In this document: piece after piece, positions 7,000 to 12,175 of the stretch
Position numbering within the stretch: position 1 is the stretch's first letter
Layout of the letters: each line of letters opens with the position of its first letter
NCBI GenBank assembly: GCA_030611625.1
Contig: JAUWPK010000057.1
Coordinates: forward strand, 1-12,175
Direction: 5' to 3'
DNA: 12,175 nt
Source of the DNA: Promethearchaeum sp.
GTDB taxonomy: Archaea > Asgardarchaeota > Lokiarchaeia > Sigyniarchaeales > Promethearchaeaceae
Program-made: the position numbers and the translations under genes
The notes under the pieces: model-generated
What the model was told of the DNA's origin: nothing
Database searches by the model: none
The model's input: only the letters and a program-made list of their open reading frames with translations

Positions 7000-7013
7000 G
7001 AATTGAAAAATTC
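7000..7013 (+). promoter_or_regulatory. Small leader hairpin with GAAA loop, followed by a short upstream frame
   Basis: GAATT-GAAA-AATTC can fold into a 5-bp stem with a GNRA-type tetraloop. It is followed directly by ATG at 7014 opening an 11-codon frame (MKELINNYDLF, stop 7047-7049), with GGAG at 6997-7000 upstream. It may be a leader element, but the stem is weak and the frame short. Confidence 0.2.
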
Positions 7014-7065
7014 ATGAAGGAATTAATAAATAATTATGATTTGTTTTAAAATTGAAGGTTAAATT

Positions 7066-8151
7066 ATGAAAAAAAAAATTGCTATCGCTCGCGGGGATGG
7101 AATTGGACCAGAAGTAGTTGCTGAAGGGATAAAAATATTGAAAGTCCTTCAAAATTTTTCTGATTACCAATTTGATTTCATTGAAACACCCTTAGGAGGT
7201 CAAGTTTTAAAAGATACGGGAACAAATCTCCCTCAGAAATCGTTTAATCAGATGAAGGAAAGTGATGCAATTTTATTTGGATCTATTGGATTACCTGATC
7301 TACCTTTGGGGGTAGCAGAATCTGCTATTTCAAAAATTAGACAGGGATTAGATTTGTATGTAAACCTCAGACCGATAAAACTCTTTGAATCCTTACGAGA
7401 TAAATGCCCATTAAAAGAGGAATATATTCAAGACGGAATCGATATGACCATAATCCGAGAGAATACAGAAGGACTATATGCTAAAATTGGTGCAGAGGTT
7501 AGTGAAAACACTGTAATTAATAAGATGATATATACACGAAATTCCGTTGAGAGAATAATTAAATTTGGATTTGAATATGCTAAAAAAAATGGTCATTCAG
7601 AGATAATTAGTGTTGATAAAGCAAATTTATTGGAGTGTAGCCAGTTCTGGCGCGAAATTTATTTAGAAATCGGAAAAAATTATCAAGATATTAGGCAAAA
7701 AAATTTCTATATTGATTCTTTTTGCCAATGGTTAATTAGAAAACCATATTCTGTTCAGACTGTTGTTACTGAAAATATGTTCGGAGATATTATTAGTGAT
7801 GAAGCAGCATATTTAATCGGTTCTCTTGGAATGGCTGCAAGTGGAAACATCAACCCTGGAAAAGTTTCAATGTATGAGCCTATTCACGGTTCAGCACCAG
7901 ATATTGCAGGTAAAGGGATAGCTAACCCAATTGGAACGATTCTTTCAGTTAAATTAATGTTAGATGAGTCTTTTGGAGATAATTTTTATGGTGATTTAAT
8001 TGAACAGGCAGTAGAATTATCTTTAGAGGAAGGAAGAACGATAGACATTCTTCCTAAAAATGATTTAAGCAAAGGAAAATTAAAAACATTAACTACAAAT
8101 GAAATGGGATCAAACATTTGCAAGCATTTTTCAAACATTTGCAAACGTTAA
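7066..8151 (+). CDS. leuB: 3-isopropylmalate dehydrogenase family enzyme (LeuB-like), NAD-dependent
   Basis: Beta-decarboxylating dehydrogenase that oxidises a 2-hydroxy-3-alkyl-succinate; in LeuB the substrate is 3-isopropylmalate on the leucine pathway. The 361 residues cover the whole fold. Key residues are all present: RGDGIGPE (9-16); Arg92 and Arg102 in the IRQ...NLRP segment (91-103); Arg131 in RENTEGLY (131-138); Tyr138; Lys185 in VDKANLLE; Asp217; and Asp241 and Asp245 in FGDIISDEA. HGSAPDIAGKGIANP (274-288) has Asp279, which marks NAD rather than NADP use. Glu85 matches the IPMDH-type glutamate, but Ser86 and Ser89 differ from the leucine-rich isopropyl pocket, so homoisocitrate or a related acid is possible. 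A weak GAAGG lies seven bases before the ATG. No other leucine genes are in view. The C-terminal end carries a small tandem duplication. Confidence 0.88.
   Translation: MKKKIAIARGDGIGPEVVAEGIKILKVLQNFSDYQFDFIETPLGGQVLKDTGTNLPQKSFNQMKESDAILFGSIGLPDLPLGVAESAISKIRQGLDLYVNLRPIKLFESLRDKCPLKEEYIQDGIDMTIIRENTEGLYAKIGAEVSENTVINKMIYTRNSVERIIKFGFEYAKKNGHSEIISVDKANLLECSQFWREIYLEIGKNYQDIRQKNFYIDSFCQWLIRKPYSVQTVVTENMFGDIISDEAAYLIGSLGMAASGNINPGKVSMYEPIHGSAPDIAGKGIANPIGTILSVKLMLDESFGDNFYGDLIEQAVELSLEEGRTIDILPKNDLSKGKLKTLTTNEMGSNICKHFSNICKR
8110..8151 (+). repeat. 21-bp tandem duplication at the leuB 3' end
   Basis: Two adjacent 21-base units (8110-8130 and 8131-8151) share their first 14 bases, TCAAACATTTGCAA, and encode SNICKHF and SNICKR-stop. 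The duplication adds seven residues to the C-terminus in frame and includes the stop codon in the second unit. Confidence 0.85.
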
Positions 8152-8189
8152 TAAAATGAAACAAAATCATTATACTGGAAAGAAGAAGG

Positions 8190-8414
8190 ATGGCAGGAAA
8201 AACAATTAGATTTTATTGCGAATATTGTAAAGAAACATTATCTATTCAAGTTACTGAAAGTTTAGAAAAGGAATTTAAAGAAAAAGCCAATAAATGGCCC
8301 TATCCACTAGTTTACATTCATTCAGATCATTATGCAATCATTTATATCGATTCAAATTGGCAAGAGAGAGGCGTTGTTTGCACTAGGATAAGTATTAATA
8401 AAAAAAAAGATTAA
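8190..8414 (+). CDS. Small CxxC/HxxH protein of unknown function
   Basis: A 74-residue protein that I do not recognise as a named family. It has C10-E-Y-C13 near the N-terminus and H44-S-D-H47 in the middle, 30 residues apart, a spacing that could bind one zinc ion in C2H2 geometry. The segment after it, AIIYIDSNWQERG (49-61), has alternating hydrophobics typical of a beta hairpin, and one more cysteine is at 64. The last residues are Lys-rich (NKKKD). No signal peptide or membrane segment. It starts 38 bases after leuB and is probably co-transcribed; GGAAAGAAGAAGG precedes the ATG as a purine-rich ribosome site. Its stop is only three bases from the stop of the convergent GIFT gene. Context gives no firm role. 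The compact, regular motifs argue that it is a real gene. Confidence 0.75.
   Translation: MAGKTIRFYCEYCKETLSIQVTESLEKEFKEKANKWPYPLVYIHSDHYAIIYIDSNWQERGVVCTRISINKKKD
8400..8408 (-). terminator. Oligo-T terminator of the GIFT operon, inside the opposing gene
   Basis: Nine A residues on the plus strand encode the Lys-rich tail of the small CxxC/HxxH protein and also form an oligo-T run on the minus strand, nine bases past the GIFT-gene stop. It is the only obvious terminator for that operon. Confidence 0.45.
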
Positions 8415-8417
8415 AAT

Positions 8418-9833
8418 TTATAAATCTCTTAATTCTTGGGTTAATTCAGCAATTTTATCTTGAGTTTTTTTCTGATCTGATGAAAGTTTTTTTGTTTGTT
8501 TGTCATAATTTTTCTTCGATAATTTTCCAGAAGAAAATTTCTTTTCGACAAAAGAAGTTAGATTTTTAATTGAATTAAGTTTATTTCCAAGACTTTCTAT
8601 CTCTGCATCATACTCATCTTTCGTTTTTTTTAACTTTTGAGCAGATTCTTTTTCAGCTTCGAATTTTTCCCTTTCGACTTCAAGATCAATAGAATTTTCA
8701 GTCATTGATGAATAATCGGAAGGAGTCGAAATATCTGATTCTTGATCTATATTATCTACATGAATGTTATTAGTTGTTCCAGCACTTGGAGGAGGGTGTA
8801 AATTTAATGATGCTTCTGGGAGTGTTGGTTGAGATACATTAACAAGATCCTCTTCAGATGCTATTACTGCTCCTAAAAGATTAGAAAGATTACTTTGAAG
8901 ATTTTCAAATTCCTTGAGCATCCTATTCTTAAATGAATAAAAATCAGTTACTAAACCTTCAAAGGCCTTAAATAATTCTGCGTTCGATATTATTTTTACA
9001 TCGGATTGATAACTTTTAAAAGGAATCGTTGTATATTGCACAGATTGATGTTGGCCAGAACTTTCGGGTGATATTGATGATCCTTCAACGCCGTTCCCCA
9101 CTTGATTACCATTTTCAGCTGTAGATTCCGCTACTTGAGCCTTCATTTGCTCCCTTTTTGTAGTTTTAAGCCAATTAAAGATATTTATTAATAATTGAGC
9201 ATGAGGTTCTTCATTAATTCCTCCACCAATATTATCTCGAAACATCTCATACGATCCAACTGCTACAATTCGCCCTTCTCCTATTTCTGTTGTCAATATT
9301 AATGGACTCTCTATTGGTTCAGCATCTGCACTAGAAGATACCGCAGGTGTTACAGACATATTAGAAATTGTTAGACTGCATCCTGCACGATAACATATTG
9401 ATGAAACATTTTCAGTAATTGGATGTGGAAACCCAAAATTTGTGATTAGTGGTAAGTTTTCTACTCCCATGTTATTTACTTTATCAAGAACTTGATCATT
9501 TTCAAATATTATACCAAATTGCTCTGATAGCTCACTTAAATTGGAACGACGCCCTTTATCTCCACCTGCATGGCTTAACATAAGTAATCCGCCCCCCTCT
9601 TTGGTCCAATTTACAATTGTGTCTATTTCTTGCTTGCTTAATTTTGCATTATCGGGGCATCCAAGAACTAAAATATCGAATGGTGCTAAATTATTTTTTG
9701 CAATGGGAAACTCTGCATAAGGGTAACAAGTAAAACCATTTTCATTTAATTGACTACTAAGTGTTTTAAAATTTGTTGCTAAATTTCCTCGTTCTTTGTG
9801 CGCTTCATCAAAAGCTACATAAGTCATTATCAT
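8418..9833 (-). CDS. GIFT-domain (IFT52/GldG-like) protein with C-terminal coiled coil
   Basis: 471 residues. Residues 1-225 resemble the GIFT domain shared by bacterial GldG and eukaryotic IFT52, a GATase-like Rossmann fold also related to DUF4350. Features seen are: FDILVLGCP (52-60); a TKEGGGLLMLSHAGGD stretch (77-92); EQFGIIFENDQVLDKV (104-119); GFPHPIT (134-140); and GEGRIVAVGSYEMFRDN (185-201) before the closing FNWL helix (219-222). IFT52 has closely comparable segments, such as a YGI...ND.V stretch and GS..MF.D. No glutaminase nucleophile motif (GxCxG) is present, so it is probably a binding rather than a catalytic domain. Then come a Ser/Gln/Asn-rich linker (about 230-275), a helical segment (283-330), a second low-complexity linker and a Lys/Glu coiled coil (about 383-471). 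No signal peptide or membrane segment. It is the second gene of an operon with the Rag-like GTPase. The ATG at 9833 fits the Shine-Dalgarno sequence better than the ATG at codon 3. Confidence 0.8.
   Translation of the reverse strand: MIMTYVAFDEAHKERGNLATNFKTLSSQLNENGFTCYPYAEFPIAKNNLAPFDILVLGCPDNAKLSKQEIDTIVNWTKEGGGLLMLSHAGGDKGRRSNLSELSEQFGIIFENDQVLDKVNNMGVENLPLITNFGFPHPITENVSSICYRAGCSLTISNMSVTPAVSSSADAEPIESPLILTTEIGEGRIVAVGSYEMFRDNIGGGINEEPHAQLLINIFNWLKTTKREQMKAQVAESTAENGNQVGNGVEGSSISPESSGQHQSVQYTTIPFKSYQSDVKIISNAELFKAFEGLVTDFYSFKNRMLKEFENLQSNLSNLLGAVIASEEDLVNVSQPTLPEASLNLHPPPSAGTTNNIHVDNIDQESDISTPSDYSSMTENSIDLEVEREKFEAEKESAQKLKKTKDEYDAEIESLGNKLNSIKNLTSFVEKKFSSGKLSKKNYDKQTKKLSSDQKKTQDKIAELTQELRDL
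8465..8471 (+). terminator. Candidate oligo-T terminator of the leuB operon, inside the opposing gene
   Basis: A run of seven T residues on the plus strand lies about 50 bases past the stop of the small CxxC/HxxH gene, within the 3' coding part of the convergent GIFT gene. With only three bases between the two stop codons, plus-strand termination must occur inside the neighbour. Confidence 0.35.
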
Positions 9834-9843
9834 CTTAATTTTT

Positions 9844-9850
9844 CTCTCCT
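9844..9850 (-). promoter_or_regulatory. Shine-Dalgarno sequence of the GIFT-domain gene
   Basis: On the minus strand AGGAGAG lies ten bases before the ATG at 9833, within the 32-base gap after the Rag-like gene. It supports translation of the second operon gene from an internal site and selects the first of two close ATG codons. Confidence 0.65.
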
Positions 9851-9865
9851 AGTATTTCTAAATTA

Positions 9866-11008
9866 TCATTCTTCAAAATCTTCTTGTTCATCTTCTTGGT
9901 CATCCTCTTCCATTAACTCATTATCAATTGTTTCTAATTCCAAATTTCTTTGAAAATCTCTGATTTTGTCTTTTTGATCCAAACCTTCTAGCTCTTCTTC
10001 TTCAGTTAATTTATATCTTTGATCCAATTCACTGATCCCACTTAAAATTTCTTTGTTTCTGAGTTCTCCAGATCTAATTAACTCAGAATTTTCTAAAATT
10101 TTCCGCAAATTATAGGTATACTCATCCATTGTTTGAAAAATATCATCTATATCATCTGGAATATCTAAAATTTTAATCCCTACTGAAAAATGAAAATAGA
10201 AATTATTGTCTCCTACAGAAATTACAAAATTTTTTGTAAAAACCTTGTATGGATCGACTTTAAAGGGTGGACAGTCTTCAAAATCATCAAGATCCTCCAA
10301 GTACATCGTCATTTTATTATTGATTTTAGATATTATTTCAAGATCAGAGAAATGGCTTCCAATTATAAAATTTTGAACAAATAGTAATCCGAAGTCAAGA
10401 TTGTTATTCCAGCAATAACTATCGATGGCATCGCTCAATGTATGATAAATTGTCTCATTTCCTAACAATGGTTGCGAAAACGCGGAGATAACACTAACAG
10501 GGTTATATATAGAAGTGTAAAAATAAGTAGGAATTAACTTTAATTCATTCATCTTTGGGAGAATTTCGTTAAGAAATTTATTTTCTGATTCTTCAAATTT
10601 TGTTTTTCCCTTATAATTCGGATCAATTTTATGAAAAAAGATGTAAATTTTAAATTCATCGCTGAATTCCATTGTTAATTTAATAAGTTTGAGAAAATAT
10701 TCGGCGCTCTCTTTAATCCTTTCGACATCTTGCACATCTACAACATAATAGAAATATTTAATGCGCTGAAAAAAACGTATGGGTTGCTTTAAATAATCAT
10801 CCCTATAGACGGATTGTCCTCCAAAATCCCAAATTAGAAGAGATTTGCCAAAGAAATCTAATTCTGTGCGATCTACACCTGTTGTTGGTAGAATATGTGC
10901 AAATGCTTCGAATTCATAAAGTATAGTCTTGAGAATTGATGTCTTGCCTGCATAATTTAAACCAAATAAAGCAATTTTTTGGGGATTTTTTTGAGGATTT
11001 AGTTTCAT
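9866..11008 (-). CDS. Rag/Gtr-like GTPase with C-terminal extension
   Basis: 380 residues. The GTPase domain (about 10-190) has P-loop GLNYAGKT (16-23); TTGVD (42-46) in switch I; WDFGGQ (60-65) with Gln65; G4 HKID (126-129), where the initial His in place of Asn or Thr is typical of Rag/Gtr proteins; and G5 TSIYN (165-169), matching the TSIY/TSIW signature of RagA and RagC. After the GTPase domain, residues about 188-320 have the pattern of the Rag C-terminal roadblock domain, beginning LSDAIDSYCW...LLFVQNFIIGSHF. A very acidic helical tail follows (about 320-380), ending EDDQEDEQEDFEE. The P-loop also resembles Arf proteins (GLDAAGKT), so an Arf/SR-beta-like origin is the alternative. Eukaryotic Rags work as heterodimers on lysosomes in nutrient sensing; the archaeal role is unknown. 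No lipidation motif. First gene of an operon with the GIFT-domain gene. Confidence 0.87.
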   Translation of the reverse strand: MKLNPQKNPQKIALFGLNYAGKTSILKTILYEFEAFAHILPTTGVDRTELDFFGKSLLIWDFGGQSVYRDDYLKQPIRFFQRIKYFYYVVDVQDVERIKESAEYFLKLIKLTMEFSDEFKIYIFFHKIDPNYKGKTKFEESENKFLNEILPKMNELKLIPTYFYTSIYNPVSVISAFSQPLLGNETIYHTLSDAIDSYCWNNNLDFGLLFVQNFIIGSHFSDLEIISKINNKMTMYLEDLDDFEDCPPFKVDPYKVFTKNFVISVGDNNFYFHFSVGIKILDIPDDIDDIFQTMDEYTYNLRKILENSELIRSGELRNKEILSGISELDQRYKLTEEEELEGLDQKDKIRDFQRNLELETIDNELMEEDDQEDEQEDFEE

Positions 11009-11030
11009 AAGATCTTCAGCTTATTGACTT

Positions 11031-11038
11031 CTAATATG
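11031..11038 (-). promoter_or_regulatory. Candidate TATA box of the GTPase/GIFT operon
   Basis: On the minus strand CATATTAG is centred about 26 bases before the ATG at 11008, which would give a leaderless or nearly leaderless mRNA. A second candidate (GAAATATTTTT, about 11060-11070) would give a leader of about 30 bases. Confidence 0.3.
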
Positions 11039-11054
11039 ACAAAGTTAAGAGTGC

Positions 11055-11082
11055 CTAAAAATATTTCATGTAAATTTTTTAG
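11055..11082. repeat. Imperfect inverted repeat between the nucleotidyltransferase and the Rag-like gene
   Basis: Arms CTAAAAA (11055-11061) and TTTTTAG (11076-11082) pair perfectly, and the pairing can continue inward through TATTT and AAAT with one bulge. It lies between the stop of the nucleotidyltransferase and the start of the Rag-like gene, so it may be a terminator hairpin of the former or an operator of the latter. Confidence 0.35.
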
Positions 11083-11115
11083 AGGTCTGAATTGATATTG
11101 AAAAGAATAACGATT

Positions 11116-11123
11116 AAAAAAAA
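11116..11123 (-). terminator. Oligo-T terminator of the nucleotidyltransferase gene
   Basis: Eight A residues on the plus strand form an oligo-T run on the minus strand one base past the stop codon (11125-11127). This suggests that the downstream Rag-like/GIFT operon has its own promoter. Confidence 0.5.
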
Positions 11124-11124
11124 T

Positions 11125-12175
11125 TTACGGACGTGTCTTTTCTGTTGCAAGTAACATCGTGTTATCTCCTATCGTCATGTTATTTTTTATAATCGATTCA
11201 ATTTGAACGAAATCACCAATGATTGATTGTCTTGTAATGATTTTTTTTAATAGGCAATCATCACCAATAACAACATTATTTAGGTTACAATCTTCAATTA
11301 TACAATTTTTCCCGATGCTAGAATATGGCCCGATGACGGAATTTCTAATTTTTGTTCCAGAATCAATAGCAGAAGGGTTAATTATTACCGAATCTATGAT
11401 TTCAATGTTGGCGTTCTGTTTCTGATATTCAGAAGACATTGCATCCAACAATATTCGATTACTATTTAATAAGGCTTCAGGGCGCCCAAAATCCAAGATA
11501 CCCTTTTTAAAAGTAGCACTTTTTAATTTAAAACCTTCTTCTACCAATTGTTGAAGTGCGGGAGTAAATTGAAATTCTTTTTTCTCAAGGGTATCGATAA
11601 TTTTTAAGTGATTTTCATATTGATCATTTAAAATTTCAAATAATCTTTTCATTGCTTTCGCTTTAAATGCATAGACTCCAGCAATTGCTTGATTAGAATT
11701 GGTCTGTTCAGGTTTTTCAACTAATGAATAAATGTATCCATTTTTATCGGTTTCAAGAATTCCATAAAAGCGTGTTTTTTCATCTGGAACAATCATGGAA
11801 CCTATAATTCCATCATTATCATCCTTTTCCAAATCATTCAAGATAAAATCGTAATTATTTACTGGGATCATATCACTTAAAAAGATTAATGCATCATTTG
11901 GATTTAGTCTACCTGGGATATCATCGTTTGCATCATACCATTCTCGAGATAGAAGAATAGCGTGACCCAAACCTGAAAAATAAGGAATATCTCCATTATA
12001 ACCCCTTGGGATCTGTTCGATAAAGGATGGATTAAATTGATTGGAATAATTTTCTTCAATGTATTGCTGAATCTGTTGCTTTTTATATCCAGTAATTAAA
12101 GCGATAGGTGTTTTATCCGGCAAAGATGAACCTATTTTTCTTAAAATATGATCTATTCCTCTAGATCCAGCAATT
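11125..12175 (-). CDS. Sugar-1-phosphate nucleotidyltransferase with hexapeptide repeats, N-terminus cut off
   Basis: Transfers a nucleotide from an NTP to a sugar-1-phosphate, giving an NDP-sugar for glycan synthesis; closest in layout to long archaeal glucose-1-phosphate thymidylyltransferase (RmlA-like) proteins. The frame stays open to the window edge, so 349 C-terminal residues are visible and the N-terminal GGxGTR...K motif lies outside. A TTG at 12123 is internal and not the start: upstream codons (AGSRGIDHILRKIGS) continue the family pattern. Numbered from the first visible residue, the GLGHAI motif is at 68-73, the metal-binding LSD at 99-101, EKP at 153-155, and DFGRPEALLNSNR at about 228-240. 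A left-handed beta-helix of isoleucine-rich hexapeptides (SVIGPYSSIGKNC and similar) runs from about 257 to near the end. The nucleotide and sugar cannot be fixed from this part. Confidence 0.88.
   Translation of the reverse strand, partial: IAGSRGIDHILRKIGSSLPDKTPIALITGYKKQQIQQYIEENYSNQFNPSFIEQIPRGYNGDIPYFSGLGHAILLSREWYDANDDIPGRLNPNDALIFLSDMIPVNNYDFILNDLEKDDNDGIIGSMIVPDEKTRFYGILETDKNGYIYSLVEKPEQTNSNQAIAGVYAFKAKAMKRLFEILNDQYENHLKIIDTLEKKEFQFTPALQQLVEEGFKLKSATFKKGILDFGRPEALLNSNRILLDAMSSEYQKQNANIEIIDSVIINPSAIDSGTKIRNSVIGPYSSIGKNCIIEDCNLNNVVIGDDCLLKKIITRQSIIGDFVQIESIIKNNMTIGDNTMLLATEKTRP

Larger units (their letters stand above)
6752..7065. other. 314-bp divergent intergenic control region
   Basis: The longest gene-free stretch, between the surface-protein gene and leuB. 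It has a minus-strand TATA box near 6774, a plus-strand TATA-like TTTATAAATA at 6915-6924, two inverted repeats (6849-6864 and 6939-6960), a small hairpin at 7000-7013 and an 11-codon open frame at 7014-7049. Oligo-A/T runs are frequent (for example 6792-6802). I see no RNA gene or known riboswitch fold. Confidence 0.6.

Noticed and set aside
7014..7049. The 11-codon frame upstream of leuB as a leader peptide controlling leucine synthesis by attenuation.
   Set aside because: It has only two Leu codons, no alternative hairpins are evident, and ribosome-linked attenuation of this type is not established in archaea.
8418..8660. The C-terminal helices of the GIFT protein as a SHOCT domain or ESCRT-I steadiness box.
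   Set aside because: The FSSGKLSKKNYDKQ segment is reminiscent of both, but the match is too short to support either.
8418..9833. Reading the GIFT protein as an actual intraflagellar transport component.
   Set aside because: Archaea have no cilia; only domain-level resemblance is supported, so the call is limited to an IFT52/GldG-like domain.
10190..10384. A 64-codon plus-strand open frame inside the Rag-like GTPase gene.
   Set aside because: It is antisense to a well-supported gene, with no promoter, ribosome site or recognisable motif.
12121..12123. TTG as the start codon of the nucleotidyltransferase.
   Set aside because: The frame continues upstream without a stop to the window edge, and the residues encoded there fit the family's N-terminal domain; the gene is simply truncated.

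Overview
The window is strongly A+T-rich and reads as archaeal, most likely from the Asgard group (Lokiarchaeia-like). The signs are a Ras/Rab-type small GTPase, a second GTPase with Rag/Gtr hallmarks and a C-terminal extension, HdrB and HdrC subunits of heterodisulfide reductase, a secreted protein rich in N-glycosylation sequons with a single C-terminal membrane anchor, T-tract terminators and archaeal TATA-like promoters. The assignment rests on gene content and protein motifs only; no rRNA or other phylogenetic marker is present, and I see no tRNA, CRISPR array, transposase or phage gene.

Layout. (1) 1-1003, minus: a GH57-family glycoside hydrolase, cut by the window edge at its C-terminus. 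(2) 1172-1726, plus, divergent from it: a Ras/Rab-like GTPase. (3) 1831-3280, plus: an hdrC-hdrB pair separated by one base. (4) 3368-4426, minus: a long coiled-coil protein ending in a zinc ribbon. (5) 4586-6751, minus: a 721-residue secreted, membrane-anchored surface protein. (6) 6752-7065: a 314-bp divergent control region with several inverted repeats. (7) 7066-8414, plus: an isopropylmalate-dehydrogenase-family enzyme (leuB-like) and a 74-residue CxxC/HxxH protein. (8) 8418-11008, minus: a Rag-like GTPase followed after 32 bases by a protein with an IFT52/GldG-like (GIFT) domain plus coiled coil. (9) 11125-12175, minus: a sugar-1-phosphate nucleotidyltransferase with hexapeptide repeats, cut by the window edge at its N-terminus.

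How they may work together. HdrB and HdrC form an electron-transfer module whose flavin subunit HdrA is not in view. The nucleotidyltransferase makes an NDP-sugar; with GH57 and the sequon-rich surface protein this gives a loose glycan theme, but these genes are not in one operon. The most striking unit is the two-gene Rag-like GTPase/GIFT-coiled-coil operon: both halves resemble eukaryotic trafficking or signalling parts, and I know of no described function for the pair.

Expression pattern. Genes that begin transcription units mostly lack a good Shine-Dalgarno sequence, and several have a TATA-like box only about 23-30 bases before the start codon, suggesting leaderless mRNAs. The two clear downstream operon genes (hdrB and the GIFT gene) have strong Shine-Dalgarno sequences.
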